Assembly (NCBI RefSeq): GCF_903815225.1
Contig: NZ_LR813084.1
Coordinates: 434,001 to 498,000 of the forward strand
Length of the DNA stretch: 64,000 bases
Direction of reading: 5' to 3'
Source of the DNA: Delftia tsuruhatensis
GTDB taxonomy: Bacteria; Pseudomonadota; Gammaproteobacteria; Burkholderiales; Burkholderiaceae_C
Shown: in pieces, positions 32,424-43,323 of the stretch
How positions within the stretch are numbered: the first letter of the stretch is position 1
How the letters are laid out: every line of letters begins with the position of its first letter
Notes under the pieces: model-generated
What the model was told of the DNA's origin: nothing
What the model saw: only the letters and a program-made list of their open reading frames with translations
The model's database searches: none
Position numbers and translations under genes: made by a program

Positions 32424-33983
32424 ATGCAACTCAATCCCGCAGAAATTTCTGAACTGATCAAGAGCCGCATCGAGGGTCTGGCTGGCAGCAGCGACATCCG
32501 CAACGAAGGCACCGTGGTCTCGGTGACCGACGGTATCGTGCGCGTGCACGGCCTGTCGGACGTGATGCAAGGCGAAATGCTGGAATTCCCGGCAGGCAAG
32601 GACGGCCAGCCCTCCTTCGGCCTGGCGCTGAACCTGGAGCGCGACTCCGTCGGCGCCGTGATTCTGGGCGAGTACGAGCACATCTCCGAAGGCGACACCG
32701 TCAAGTGCACGGGCCGCATCCTGGAAGTGCCCGTCGGCCCCGAACTCATCGGCCGCGTGGTCAACGCCCTGGGCCAGCCCATCGACGGCAAGGGCCCCAT
32801 CAACGCCAAGATGACGGACGTGATCGAGAAGGTCGCTCCCGGCGTGATCGCGCGCCAGTCCGTGGACCAGCCCCTGCAGACCGGCATCAAGTCCATCGAC
32901 TCGATGGTGCCCGTGGGCCGTGGCCAGCGCGAACTGATCATCGGCGACCGCCAGACCGGCAAGACCGCCGTGGCCATCGACGCCATCATCAACCAGAAGG
33001 GCCAGGGCGTCACCTGCATCTACGTTGCGATCGGCCAGAAGGCTTCCTCGATCAAGAACGTGGTGCGTGCCCTGGAGCAGGCCGGCGCGATGGAATACAC
33101 CATCGTCGTGGCGGCCACCGCATCCGAATCCGCTGCCATGCAGTACGTGTCGGCCTACTCGGGCTGCACGATGGGCGAATACTTCCGCGACCGCGGCCAG
33201 GATGCACTGATCGTCTATGACGACCTGTCCAAGCAGGCCGTGGCCTACCGCCAGGTCTCGCTGCTGCTGCGCCGTCCCCCGGGCCGTGAAGCCTTCCCTG
33301 GCGACGTGTTCTATCTCCACAGCCGCCTGCTCGAGCGCGCAGCCCGCGTGAATGCCGACTACGTCGAAGCCTTCACCAAGGGTGAAGTCAAGGGCAAGAC
33401 CGGTTCGCTGACGGCCCTGCCCATCATTGAAACCCAGGCCGGCGACGTGTCCGCCTTCGTGCCCACCAACGTGATCTCGATCACGGACGGCCAGATCTTC
33501 CTGGAAACCAGCCTGTTCAACGCCGGTATCCGTCCCGCCATCAACGCCGGTATCTCGGTGTCGCGCGTCGGTGGCTCGGCCCAGACCAAGCTGGTCAAGG
33601 GTCTGTCCGGCGGTATCCGTACCGACCTGGCGCAGTACCGTGAGCTTGCTGCCTTCGCGCAGTTCGCCTCCGACCTGGACGAAGCCACCCGCAAGCAGCT
33701 GGACCGTGGCGCCCGCGTGACCGAACTGCTCAAGCAGGCCCAGTACAGCCCGCTGAACATCGCTCTGATGGGTGCAACGCTGTTCGCCGTGAACAAGGGC
33801 TACATGGACGACATCGAAGTCAAGCAAGTGCTGCCCTTCGAAGCCGGCCTGCACCAGTTCCTGAAGACCAGCCACGCTGCCCTGCTCGACCGCCTGCTGC
33901 AAAACCGTGCCTTCGACAAGGAAGGCAAGGACGAAGCCGAGCTGACGCAAGCCATCGTTGCGTTCAAGAAGTCGTTCGCTTAA
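32424..33983 (+). CDS. atpA: ATP synthase F1 subunit alpha
   Basis: A 519-residue non-catalytic nucleotide-binding subunit of the F1 hexamer. The P-loop GDRQTGKT is at 174-181, and the family segment [17 protein letters not shown] is present. Spaced 48 nt after atpH, with AAGGAAAGAG before the ATG. Confidence 0.99.
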   Translation: MQLNPAEISELIKSRIEGLAGSSDIRNEGTVVSVTDGIVRVHGLSDVMQGEMLEFPAGKDGQPSFGLALNLERDSVGAVILGEYEHISEGDTVKCTGRILEVPVGPELIGRVVNALGQPIDGKGPINAKMTDVIEKVAPGVIARQSVDQPLQTGIKSIDSMVPVGRGQRELIIGDRQTGKTAVAIDAIINQKGQGVTCIYVAIGQKASSIKNVVRALEQAGAMEYTIVVAATASESAAMQYVSAYSGCTMGEYFRDRGQDALIVYDDLSKQAVAYRQVSLLLRRPPGREAFPGDVFYLHSRLLERAARVNADYVEAFTKGEVKGKTGSLTALPIIETQAGDVSAFVPTNVISITDGQIFLETSLFNAGIRPAINAGISVSRVGGSAQTKLVKGLSGGIRTDLAQYRELAAFAQFASDLDEATRKQLDRGARVTELLKQAQYSPLNIALMGATLFAVNKGYMDDIEVKQVLPFEAGLHQFLKTSHAALLDRLLQNRAFDKEGKDEAELTQAIVAFKKSFA

Positions 33984-34001
33984 ACCGGACGAGGAACCAT
34001 C

Positions 34002-34871
34002 ATGGCAGCAGGTAAGGAAATTCGCGGCAAGATCAAATCGGTGGAAAACACCAAGAAGATCACGAAGGCCATGGAAATGGTGGCCGCATCCAAGATGCGC
34101 AAGGCGCAGGACCGGATGCTGGCAGCCCGTCCCTACAGCGAAAAGATCCGCAACATTGCAGCCCATCTTGGTCAGGCCAATCCCGAGTACGTTCACCCGT
34201 TCATGCAGGTGAACGATGCCAAGAAGGCCGGCGTCATCGTGGTGACGACCGACAAGGGACTGTGCGGCGGCATGAACACCAACGTGTTGCGTGCCGTGAC
34301 CGGCAAGCTGCGCGAGCTGCAGGATCAAGGTGTGGCGATGGAAGCGGTGGCCATTGGCAACAAGGGCCTCGGTTTTCTGAACCGGGTCGGTGCCAAGGTG
34401 GTTTCGCATGCGACGGGCCTGGGCGACACCCCCCATCTCGAAAAGCTGATCGGCCCCGTCAAGGTGCTGCTGGACCAATACGCTGAAGGCAAGCTGAACG
34501 CCGTGTACCTGAGCTACACCAAGTTCATCAACACCATGAAGCAGGAGTCCGTGGTGGAGCAGCTGCTCCCCCTGTCGTCCGAGCAGTTGCAGGCCGACAA
34601 GACTTCCGGTCACAGCTGGGACTATATCTACGAGCCCGACGCCCAGTCCGTCATCGACGAGCTGCTGGTGCGCTACGTGGAGTCCCTCGTGTACCAGGCG
34701 GTTGCGGAAAACATGGCGTCCGAGCAATCGGCGCGCATGGTGGCCATGAAGGCCGCTACCGACAACGCCGGCAACGTCATCAGCGAGTTGAAGCTGGTCT
34801 ACAACAAGACGCGCCAGGCAGCCATCACGACCGAACTGTCGGAAATCGTGGCTGGCGCCGCTGCGGTGTAA
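34002..34871 (+). CDS. atpG: ATP synthase F1 subunit gamma
   Basis: The central rotor shaft, 289 residues: long N-terminal helix ([30 protein letters not shown]) and C-terminal helix ([35 protein letters not shown]). Length is normal for proteobacteria. Confidence 0.98.
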   Translation: MAAGKEIRGKIKSVENTKKITKAMEMVAASKMRKAQDRMLAARPYSEKIRNIAAHLGQANPEYVHPFMQVNDAKKAGVIVVTTDKGLCGGMNTNVLRAVTGKLRELQDQGVAMEAVAIGNKGLGFLNRVGAKVVSHATGLGDTPHLEKLIGPVKVLLDQYAEGKLNAVYLSYTKFINTMKQESVVEQLLPLSSEQLQADKTSGHSWDYIYEPDAQSVIDELLVRYVESLVYQAVAENMASEQSARMVAMKAATDNAGNVISELKLVYNKTRQAAITTELSEIVAGAAAV

Positions 34872-34881
34872 ACGGCTTTAA

Positions 34882-36315
<1,434 letters not shown>

Positions 36316-36455
36316 AGATGAGGCACCCCCTGAGCGACTGCGTCGCTTCCCCCTCTCTCGCTTCGCGGGAGGGGGACGATGCCTTCGCTGCGGGGCGGCC
36401 CTTGCTCGGCATCCCTGGCTTGGGCCACGCCAGTTTCAGGTTCCAGACCCCTTTT
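36316..36455. repeat. dispersed GC-rich repeat, copy B, inside the atp operon
   Basis: The 153-nt atpD-atpC spacer is almost filled by this element, which shares ordered blocks with 311-470. CCCCCTCTCTCGC with GCGGGAGGGGG (36349-36375) makes a strong hairpin. Other atp spacers in this operon are 12-51 nt. A structured RNA here could tune atpC expression or protect the upstream mRNA. Confidence 0.75.
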
Positions 36456-36468
36456 CTGAGGAGCAAAG

Positions 36469-36885
36469 ATGAACACCATCCACGTTGATGTGGTCAGTGC
36501 CGAAGAGTCCATCTTCTCCGGTGAAGCGCGCTTTGTCGCCCTGCCCGGTGAATCCGGCGAACTGGGCATTTTCCCCCGCCACACGCCGCTGATCACGCGC
36601 ATCAAGCCCGGCTCGGTGCGCATCGAGATGGCGGACGGTAGCGAAGAGTTCGTCTTCGTGGCCGGCGGCATCCTGGAAGTGCAGCCCAACTGCGTGACCG
36701 TGCTGTCCGACACCGCCATCCGCGGCGCCGACCTGGACGCCGAGAAGGCCGAGAAGGCCAAGCTCGAAGCCGAGGAAGCACTGAAGAACGCCAAGAGCGA
36801 GATCGATCTGGCGCGTGCACAGTCCGAGCTGGCTGTCATGGCCGCCCAGATCGCTGCCCTGCGCAAGTTCCGCCAAAAGCGTTGA
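36469..36885 (+). CDS. atpC: ATP synthase F1 subunit epsilon
   Basis: A 138-residue rotor subunit with an N-terminal beta-sandwich ([31 protein letters not shown]) and a C-terminal helical hairpin that inhibits ATP hydrolysis. GAGGAGCAAAG precedes the ATG. It ends the operon, just before a strong terminator. Confidence 0.98.
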   Translation: MNTIHVDVVSAEESIFSGEARFVALPGESGELGIFPRHTPLITRIKPGSVRIEMADGSEEFVFVAGGILEVQPNCVTVLSDTAIRGADLDAEKAEKAKLEAEEALKNAKSEIDLARAQSELAVMAAQIAALRKFRQKR

Positions 36886-36907
36886 GCCCCCGTGGCTTGC
36901 CCGCAAG

Positions 36908-36935
36908 AAAGCCGCCCGAGGGCGGCTTTTTCTTT
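36908..36935 (+). terminator. terminator of the atp operon
   Basis: AAAGCCGCCC and GGGCGGCTTT form a tight stem with a GA-centred loop, followed by TTCTTT. Confidence 0.88.
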
Positions 36936-36947
36936 GTCCTGCCGGGC

Positions 36948-37208
36948 TCAGTCGCCGCAGCGCGCCTGGTACACGTAGGTCACAGCGTTGTCCTTGGGGT
37001 CGACCGTGCGCGACTTGTGCGTCACGGCCTTGGCGGGAACGGGACACAGGGCGCGGATCTGCTGCTCGCAGCGCTTGGGATCATCTTCGCGCAGCTTGCA
37101 ACTGAGCACGTAGTCGTATTCCTGCGAGTCGTCGAGGATGGGGCTGGCGCAGGCGCTCAACGCCAGCACGGTGGCCAGCAAGCCCAGGCGGGCCAGGGTG
37201 TTCTTCAT
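36948..37208 (-). CDS. small lipoprotein of unknown function
   Basis: An 86-residue exported protein: signal peptide with lipobox ALSAC (Cys20), then a 66-residue mature part with four Cys that may form disulfides (LSCKLREDD, RCEQQ, LCPVP, ARCGD). I do not recognise a function. It ends close to the atp terminator on the other strand. Confidence 0.8.
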   Translation of the reverse strand: MKNTLARLGLLATVLALSACASPILDDSQEYDYVLSCKLREDDPKRCEQQIRALCPVPAKAVTHKSRTVDPKDNAVTYVYQARCGD

Positions 37209-37304
37209 GGTGTGGATGCTCCTTGATGAAATGGCGTGACGCTATCACAGCCACGGCATCGGTGGTAGGCCGATGAGCGGGGCCGCGAGATGTCCGGTTT
37301 CTCC

Positions 37305-37847
37305 TCAGGGGCGCTGTATCACCGGCGCGTCGGGCAGATTGTCCCCGCTGTCGGGCACCGCGTGCTGCGGGTCACGTGGAAAATTCGTCTCCAGCAGCAG
37401 GCTCACCCGCTCCAGCGCTGCTGTCAGGCCCATGGTGTAGTGGCAACCCTGGAAGGCGGCTCCCATGTCGCTGACCAGGGTCTGCCATTGCTCGGCGGGC
37501 AGCGTTCGTGCCAGGGCACGGTCGGCAACGATCTCGACGGCGTGGTCGGCGAGCAGCAGATAGATCAGGGCACCGTTGTTGTGCTCGGTATCCCAGACAC
37601 GCAGCTTGCCGAACAGCGTGATGGCGCGTTCACGCGGCATGGCATCGCGCCAGATGTAGCTGGAAGGCAGGCCCGGCTCGACACAGATGCGGATCTGGCC
37701 CGTGTGGCGCTGCTCGCTCATGGTGATCAGGCGCTCCAGCTCGGCCAGGGTTTCGGGCGGAAGCGCGCGCCGCAGTTGCCCCTCTGCCCAGCGGTGGCGC
37801 AGCAGCCGTGCCAGACGCCCCGCCAGGCCTCTGATTCCTCGTGCCAT
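37305..37847 (-). CDS. TPM domain protein, soluble
   Basis: A 180-residue protein related to the TPM (phosphatase-like) fold: HTGQIRICVEPGLPSS, RERAITLFGKLRVWDTEHNNGALIYLLLADHAVEIVADR. It lacks a signal peptide and a membrane helix, so it is the cytoplasmic-side partner of the larger TPM protein just upstream. The ATG at 37847 overlaps no other gene, 1 nt from the upstream stop. Role unknown; linked to LemA in many bacteria. Confidence 0.82.
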   Translation of the reverse strand: MARGIRGLAGRLARLLRHRWAEGQLRRALPPETLAELERLITMSEQRHTGQIRICVEPGLPSSYIWRDAMPRERAITLFGKLRVWDTEHNNGALIYLLLADHAVEIVADRALARTLPAEQWQTLVSDMGAAFQGCHYTMGLTAALERVSLLLETNFPRDPQHAVPDSGDNLPDAPVIQRP

Positions 37848-37848
37848 C

Positions 37849-38748
37849 TCACCAGCTCCCCGAGGCACCACCGCCTCCAAAACTGCCGCCTCCACCGGAG
37901 CTGAAGCCGCCGCCGCGGCCTCCTCCGCCAAAGCCTCCGCCGCCACCAAACCCGCCTCCCCAGCCCCCGCCACCCCCGCTTCTGCCGGACCGGCCGCTGC
38001 CCAGCAGGGTGAACAGCAGAGCAACGATCCCCGCTGTGCCGGCCATGAGCAGGCTGGCTGTCACCACGTAGGCGGCAATGCCGGCCCCCACGCCTGTCAG
38101 CACCGAGGCCAGCGGCCGTCCCAGCACCGAGCGCAGGATGGGCCCCAGTATGGCCACGCCGAAAAAGAAGAACAACATCAGATCCTCCATGTCGAAGCCT
38201 TTGTCCCGGCTTCGGGTGGAGGGGCTGCCGGAGGAGGGGGCAGGCAGCTGCTCGCCTGCGATGCGTGCCGCGACCTGGTCCAGTGCCGCAGTGATGCCGC
38301 CTGCATAGTCGCCCTGGCGAAAGCGCGGCGCCATCTGCTGGTCGATGATGCGCGCGGCGGCCAGGTCGGGGATGGCACCTTCCAGCGCGCGGGCCACCTC
38401 CAGGCGCATGCGCCTGTCGTCCTTGGCGATCACGATCAGCAGGCCATCACCCACGTCGCGGCGGCCGATCTTCCAGCCGCTGGCCACACGCCAGGCATAG
38501 GCTGCAATGTCTTCGGGCGCCGTCGTGGCCACCATCAGCACCACCACCTGCGAGCCGGACTTCTGCTCTATGCCGCGCAGCCTGTCCTCGATGGCGCGGG
38601 CCTGCTCGGCCGACAAGGTGCCCGTCTGGTCCATGAGCCGGGCCGACAGCACCGGCACTGGCTGCGGCGATTGTGCCAGTACAGCGCCGGACAGCAATGT
38701 CGCCAGGACCAGCGCACACAGCGTGCGCCAGAGCAGCTCCAGGGACAT
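37849..38748 (-). CDS. TPM domain protein with membrane helices and Gly-rich tail (YgcG-like)
   Basis: A protein of about 299 residues: signal peptide (1-26), periplasmic TPM domain with QTGTLSAEQARAIEDRL, SQVVVLMVAT and DVGDGLLIVIAKDDRRMRLEV, then one or two membrane helices (about 200-250), then a tail of Gly, Ser and Trp ending SGSW. Such tails are typical of YgcG-like proteins and may bind partners. ATG 38748 is chosen; GTG 38754 is also in frame. Preceded by lemA, 9 nt away. Confidence 0.88.
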   Translation of the reverse strand: MSLELLWRTLCALVLATLLSGAVLAQSPQPVPVLSARLMDQTGTLSAEQARAIEDRLRGIEQKSGSQVVVLMVATTAPEDIAAYAWRVASGWKIGRRDVGDGLLIVIAKDDRRMRLEVARALEGAIPDLAAARIIDQQMAPRFRQGDYAGGITAALDQVAARIAGEQLPAPSSGSPSTRSRDKGFDMEDLMLFFFFGVAILGPILRSVLGRPLASVLTGVGAGIAAYVVTASLLMAGTAGIVALLFTLLGSGRSGRSGGGGGWGGGFGGGGGFGGGGRGGGFSSGGGGSFGGGGASGSW

Positions 38749-38757
38749 GGGCACGGC

Positions 38758-39345
38758 TTACTTGTTCCCGAAGTCCACGGTCGGCGGGCGCGATATCTCG
38801 GCTTCGTTCTGCACGCTGAAGCTGGGCTTGGGCTCGTAGCTGAAGACCTTGGCCGTCAGATTGGTGGGAAAGCTGCGTGCCAGCACGTTGTAGGACTGCA
38901 CGGCCTGGATGTACTGGTTGCGCGCCACGGTGATGCGATTTTCCGTGCCCTCCAGCGTGACGCGCAGGTCACGGAAGCCCTGGTTGGCCTGCAGCTGGGG
39001 GTAGCGTTCGGCAACGACCATCAGGCGTGACAGCGCCCCGGACAGCTCGCCCTGGGCCTGCTGGAACTTGTTGAAAGCCTCGGGGTTGTTGATCAGTTCG
39101 GGCGTGGCCTGGATGGAGGTGGCCTTGGAACGTGCCTCGATGACCCTGGTCAGCGTGTCCTGCTCGAAGTTGGCCTCTCCCTTGACGGAAGCCACGATGT
39201 TGGGCACCAGGTCGGCGCGCCGCTGGTACTGGTTGAGCACTTCGCTCCAGGCCGACTTGGTCTGCTCGTCCAGGCGCTGGAAGTCGTTGTAGCCGCAGCC
39301 GGTCAGCGCCAGGACCGTGGCGAGCGTGGCAAGAAGACGTTTCAT
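38758..39345 (-). CDS. lemA: LemA family lipoprotein
   Basis: A 195-residue protein with lipobox ALTGC (Cys17) and a helical LemA domain: YNDFQRLDEQTKSAWSEV, QRRADLVPNIV, RFPTNLTAKVF-like ARSFPTNLTAKVFSYEP. LemA proteins are helical bundles linked to envelope stress and to TPM/YgcG proteins; the exact activity is not known. It heads the lemA-TPM-TPM operon and lies on the minus strand, divergent from the YheT-like hydrolase. Confidence 0.9.
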   Translation of the reverse strand: MKRLLATLATVLALTGCGYNDFQRLDEQTKSAWSEVLNQYQRRADLVPNIVASVKGEANFEQDTLTRVIEARSKATSIQATPELINNPEAFNKFQQAQGELSGALSRLMVVAERYPQLQANQGFRDLRVTLEGTENRITVARNQYIQAVQSYNVLARSFPTNLTAKVFSYEPKPSFSVQNEAEISRPPTVDFGNK

Positions 39346-39520
39346 GTAATGACAGCCTCGCAGCGAAAATGGACACGGTGAGTATCGCGCAACGTCTTGC
39401 GCGGCGCGATGCCGGCGATTGTGCCGCTGTGCGTGCATGCGGTGCTGTAGGGAAAGAGGCCATTGCGGCAGGCAAGGGGCCTTGCAGGGCATCGGCGGGG
39501 CATAGGCAGGAAGGACACCC

Positions 39521-40495
39521 ATGCAGGATTTCACGTCGGTGGGCTGGCTGCGCGGTGGCCATGCCCAGACCATCTGGCCCGCACTGTTTGCGCAGCGTGG
39601 CGCGGCCGGTGCCTGGTGCTGGGAGCGCTGGGAGGCACCGGACGGCGACTTCATCGATGTCGCGCTGGGCATGGCGGACCAGGCTCCGGCCGGGGCCCCC
39701 TGGCTGCTGCTGTTCCATGGACTCGAAGGCTCGTTCGCCAGCCACTATGCGCAAGCCATGGCCCAGGCCGCGCGCGAGCGGGGCTGGCATCTGGCCCTGC
39801 CGCATTTCAGGGGCTGTGGGGGCGAGATCAATCGGGCACCCAGGGCCTACCACTCGGGCGATGCCGACGAGATCGGCTGGATCGTGCAGCGCATGCGCCG
39901 GCGCGCCCCGGGTCCGCTGTATGCGGTGGGCGTGTCTCTGGGAGGCAATGCGCTGGCGCGCTGGGCCGGCCTTCAGGCGGGCGCTGCGCGCGGCCTGCTC
40001 CAGGGCCTGGCCGTGGTGAGCGCGCCGCTGGATCTGTCTGCCAGCGGCACGGCCCTGGGGCGGGGCCTGAATCGCGCCATCTACACGCGCATGTTCATGC
40101 GGACCCTGGTCCCCAAGGCCCTGGCCAAGTGGCGCCAGTATCCGGGCCTGTTCGACCGTGAGGCGGTGCTGCGCGCACGCGATCTTCGGGCCTTTGACGA
40201 CGCCTTCACGGCACCGGTCCATGGTTTTCTTGGAGTGAGCGACTACTGGCTGCGCGCATCGGCGTTCCCCGTGCTGGGCGACATCGCCGTGCCTGCGCTG
40301 CTGCTCAATGCCCGCAACGATCCCTTCGTCCCGGCTGAAAGCCTTCCCGAGCGTGCCAGCGTCGGCGACCGGGTTACGCTCTGGCAACCGCCGCATGGAG
40401 GTCACGTGGGCTTTGCCCAGGGGCGCTGGCCCGGTCATGTGCTGGCCATGCCGCGGGCCGTGACCTCGTGGCTGGCACAGCAAGCGAAAGGATGA
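39521..40495 (+). CDS. YheT-like alpha/beta hydrolase
   Basis: A 324-residue hydrolase of the YheT/Emb8 family: GGHAQTIWPAL near the start, LFHGLEGS (oxyanion region), HFRGCGGEINR, nucleophile elbow GVSLGGNAL, DPFVP (acid) and PPHGGHVGF (His). The natural substrate is unknown. AGGAAGGA precedes the ATG. Confidence 0.9.
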   Translation: MQDFTSVGWLRGGHAQTIWPALFAQRGAAGAWCWERWEAPDGDFIDVALGMADQAPAGAPWLLLFHGLEGSFASHYAQAMAQAARERGWHLALPHFRGCGGEINRAPRAYHSGDADEIGWIVQRMRRRAPGPLYAVGVSLGGNALARWAGLQAGAARGLLQGLAVVSAPLDLSASGTALGRGLNRAIYTRMFMRTLVPKALAKWRQYPGLFDREAVLRARDLRAFDDAFTAPVHGFLGVSDYWLRASAFPVLGDIAVPALLLNARNDPFVPAESLPERASVGDRVTLWQPPHGGHVGFAQGRWPGHVLAMPRAVTSWLAQQAKG

Positions 40496-40500
40496 GTGCA

Positions 40501-41061
40501 ATGGACGATATCGTGAAACAGGCCATGGCCAAGTGGCCCAACGTGCCGGCATGCAGTGGCTGGCTGGGGCTGGATGCGCGGGGGCAATGGCATCTTCGCG
40601 ACGATGTGGCGCAGGCCTGTGGAAGCTTCGCCAGTGGCAACCCTGGCGCGAAGGGGGCCCTGGTTCGACACGAAAAGCTTGCCGAGTTCATCGGCCGCAA
40701 TTACCTGGCCGAATCCGATGGCCGCTGGTTTTTCCAGAATGGCCCGCAGCGTGTCTATGTGGAACTGGAGTGCACACCCTGGGTCTGGCGGCTGCGCTGG
40801 GATGGGACCTCGCTGGCCCTGCACAGCCATGTGGGCGTGTCGCTCGATGCACGCACGGTCCATGCTGCCATGGTCGACGAAGAGGGACGCCTGTACCTGG
40901 CCTTGTCCCAGGGACTGGGTCTGGTCCATACCCAGGACATGCTCGATGCCGCGTCGGCGCTGGAGGCCGGCCTGCTGCCCGCCTGCGAGGAAGTTCTCAG
41001 CGATACGCTGCCGAAACACTACGGCTTCATTCGCAGCCCCCAGATGCACAAAGCCGGCTGA
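40501..41061 (+). CDS. conserved protein of unknown function, YheT neighbour
   Basis: A 186-residue cytoplasmic protein (MDDIVKQAMAKWPNVPACSGWLGLDARGQW, GRWFFQNGPQRVYVELECTPWVWRL). Recurring Trp and Tyr and a QNGPQRVYV core suggest a beta-rich DUF family seen in Burkholderiales; I cannot name the domain with certainty. ATG 40501 is preferred to the overlapping ATG at 40492 because the AAAGG site (40487-40491) touches the first and is properly spaced for the second. Confidence 0.82.
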   Translation: MDDIVKQAMAKWPNVPACSGWLGLDARGQWHLRDDVAQACGSFASGNPGAKGALVRHEKLAEFIGRNYLAESDGRWFFQNGPQRVYVELECTPWVWRLRWDGTSLALHSHVGVSLDARTVHAAMVDEEGRLYLALSQGLGLVHTQDMLDAASALEAGLLPACEEVLSDTLPKHYGFIRSPQMHKAG

Positions 41062-41074
41062 AGCCGGCTTTGTG
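41047..41074. repeat. 13-bp inverted repeat between convergent genes
   Basis: CACAAAGCCGGCT and AGCCGGCTTTGTG are perfect inverted repeats around GA and include the preceding stop codon. No T-run follows on either strand, so termination is uncertain. Confidence 0.45.
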
Positions 41075-41097
41075 TGGTGCGCAGACTGTGCGCGGTG

Positions 41098-41631
41098 TCA
41101 GTTGGATGGTGCGGTTGCCGCGGCACCCTCAGCGGCTGGTGCCTGGGGCTCGTCGAACTTGCCACCCGCGGCATTGGCCATGTAGACCACGCCGCGTGCG
41201 ATCTCGGTGTCGTTGAAGTCGCCCCCGCCTTGCGGAGCCATGGCGCCCTTGCCCTTGAGTGCCGAATGCACGAGGGCTTCCAGGCCTTGCGACAGGCGGG
41301 GACCCCAGGCCGCGGCGTCCTCGAACTTGGGAGCGCCCGCGGCACCGGTGGCGTGGCATGCGGCGCACTGGCCCTTGAAGACTTCCTCGCCCGAGCGCAG
41401 GGGGCGGTTGGCGTCACGGATCTCGACGAGACCGATCTTCTGCAGGCGCTGTGCCTTGGCCATCTCCGTCTGGGAGGCGCCTGCCCCTGCCTTGTCGGCC
41501 GAACTCACATACTGCACGAGCCCGATGATCACGAACACCGGGACCACGAACGAGAGAAACACGGCTATCAGCAGCTGCCTGGGGTTCTTGATCGGGCCCG
41601 TATGGGCTTCTTCGGTGTGGGTTGCGCTCAT
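41098..41631 (-). CDS. membrane-anchored cytochrome c5
   Basis: A 177-residue protein with one N-terminal membrane helix (about 20-41) and a periplasmic mono-heme domain. Heme motif CAACH at 89-93 with Met in GAMAPQGG as the sixth ligand. Such cytochromes transfer electrons to oxidases or peroxidases. AAGAGGA precedes the ATG, and TATAAT (41672-41677, minus strand) lies about 40 nt upstream. Confidence 0.92.
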   Translation of the reverse strand: MSATHTEEAHTGPIKNPRQLLIAVFLSFVVPVFVIIGLVQYVSSADKAGAGASQTEMAKAQRLQKIGLVEIRDANRPLRSGEEVFKGQCAACHATGAAGAPKFEDAAAWGPRLSQGLEALVHSALKGKGAMAPQGGGDFNDTEIARGVVYMANAAGGKFDEPQAPAAEGAAATAPSN

Positions 41632-41820
41632 GAAGTCCTCTTGTATGGTCGGGGGCGTGAGTCAACAGCAAATTATATCGACGGCCCCTTTGCAGACACT
41701 GCGCGCAGACCCGGGTTGACCTGGGACGCACATATGCCATGAGATGGATCAAGCAATTTGCAAATGTCGCTGAAACAGCGTTGCAGGCGATTTTTTGCAC
41801 AGGCCATGGCGCCGCAATGA

Positions 41821-41856
41821 AAAAAGGGTGTCCGCCTTGCGGCGGACACCCTTTGC
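41821..41856 (-). terminator. terminator of the efflux operon
   Basis: AAAGGGTGTCCGCC and GGCGGACACCCTTT form a perfect 14-bp stem around TTGC (41823-41854). Read on the minus strand it is followed by TTT, just after the outer-membrane factor gene. Confidence 0.85.
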
Positions 41857-41871
41857 ATTCAGCCCGCAGGC

Positions 41872-43323
41872 TTACTGCACAGTGGCAGGTGATACCGGGG
41901 AGGCCATTGCCGTCCCGTCCGTCCAGCCACCGCCCAGGGCCTTGTACAGCTCGATCTGGTTGAGCAGCTGGGCCAGGCGCACACTGACCGTGGACTGCTC
42001 CAGCGCGAACAGGGAGCGCTGGGCATCGAGCAGGTCAAGGTAGCTGGCCACGCCGTTGCTGTAGCGCAGATCGGACAGCTTCAGGCGTGCCTGCTCGGCT
42101 TCGAGCTGGGCACGCTGGGCCGTGATCTGGTCGCGCAGCGTGTCCTGGCTGTCCAATGCGTCGGAGACCTCGCGGAAGGCGCTCTGGATGGACTTCTCGT
42201 ACTGCGCGATGGCCACTTCGCGCTCGACCTTGGCCACGGCCAGGTTGGCTGAATTGCGCCCGGCATCGAAGATGGGCAGCAGGGCCGAGGGTGCCAGGGT
42301 GAAGCCCCAGCTGCCGCTCTTGAACAGACCCGACAGCTCATTGCTGACCGTGCCGAACTGTCCCGTCAAGGCGATGCGCGGGAAGAAGGCCGCGCGTGCG
42401 GCGCCGATGTTGGCATTGGCGCTGATCAGCTGCTGCTCGGCCTGGCGGATGTCGGGACGCTGCGTGAGCAGGTCCGAGGGCAGGCCCGCCGGCACGGCCG
42501 GCAGGTCCGCCGTGTCGCGCAGGCCCTGGCTGGCGCCGAGGCTGGCGCTCAGCTCTGCAGGCAGGGGCTGGCCCAGCAGCAGGACCAGGGCATTCTCGTC
42601 CAGCGCGCGCTGGCGCTGCTGCTGCGCCAGCGTGGCGCGCGCGGCTTCGGTCAGCGAGACGGCCTGGCGGTAGTCCAGCTCGGAAGCCACGCCCGTGTCG
42701 AAGCGCAGCTTGGTCAGCTTGATCGACTCCTCGCGGGTCTGCAGTGTGTCGCGCGAGATCTTCAGCAGCTGCTCATCGGCCAGCAGCGTGTACCAGCCGC
42801 TGGCGACGGCGGCCACCAGGCTGGTCTGCGCCGCACGGCGCGCTTCCTCGCTGGCCAGGTATTGCGCCAGGGCCGCTTCCTTGAGGCTGCCGATGCGGCC
42901 GAAGAAGTCCAGTTCCCAGGAGGTGACGGCCAGGCCGACCTGGTAGCTGTTGACGTACTTGCTGCCCGATCCCGTGGTGTTGGGCGCCCGGCTGGCATTG
43001 ACGCCCGCGTTCACCGTCGGGAACTGGTCGGCACGCGTGATCCGGTACTGGGCCTGGGCGCGCTCGATATTGAGCGCGGCCACGCGCAGGTCGCGGTTGT
43101 TGTCCAGCGCGAGGCGCACCAGCTGCTGCAGGCGCGGGTCCTGGAAGTAGTCCTGCCAGCCCAACTGGGCGGCTGCCGTGCCGCCCGCTGCGGCAGCGGT
43201 GGCGTCGGCGCGCGCGTACTGGGCAGCGACTGGAGCGGCGGGGCGCTCGTAGGTGGGGATGAGCGAGCATCCCGCCAGGAGCAGGGCGGTGGCGATGGCC
43301 ACCGGGGTACTGCGATTAATCAT
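41872..43323 (-). CDS. RND efflux outer-membrane factor (OprM/NodT type)
   Basis: A 483-residue outer-membrane lipoprotein: lipobox LLAGC (Cys19), then two OEP repeats forming the trimeric channel-tunnel (SKYVNSYQVGLAVTSWELDFFGR; QRPDIRQAEQQLISANANIGAARAAFFPRIALTG). Start overlaps the pump gene stop by 8 nt. With the pump and adaptor it forms a tripartite drug exporter. Confidence 0.95.
   Translation of the reverse strand: MINRSTPVAIATALLLAGCSLIPTYERPAAPVAAQYARADATAAAAGGTAAAQLGWQDYFQDPRLQQLVRLALDNNRDLRVAALNIERAQAQYRITRADQFPTVNAGVNASRAPNTTGSGSKYVNSYQVGLAVTSWELDFFGRIGSLKEAALAQYLASEEARRAAQTSLVAAVASGWYTLLADEQLLKISRDTLQTREESIKLTKLRFDTGVASELDYRQAVSLTEAARATLAQQQRQRALDENALVLLLGQPLPAELSASLGASQGLRDTADLPAVPAGLPSDLLTQRPDIRQAEQQLISANANIGAARAAFFPRIALTGQFGTVSNELSGLFKSGSWGFTLAPSALLPIFDAGRNSANLAVAKVEREVAIAQYEKSIQSAFREVSDALDSQDTLRDQITAQRAQLEAEQARLKLSDLRYSNGVASYLDLLDAQRSLFALEQSTVSVRLAQLLNQIELYKALGGGWTDGTAMASPVSPATVQ

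Noticed and set aside
41047..41074. Perfect inverted repeat as a terminator
   Set aside because: No T-run on either strand; kept only as a repeat.
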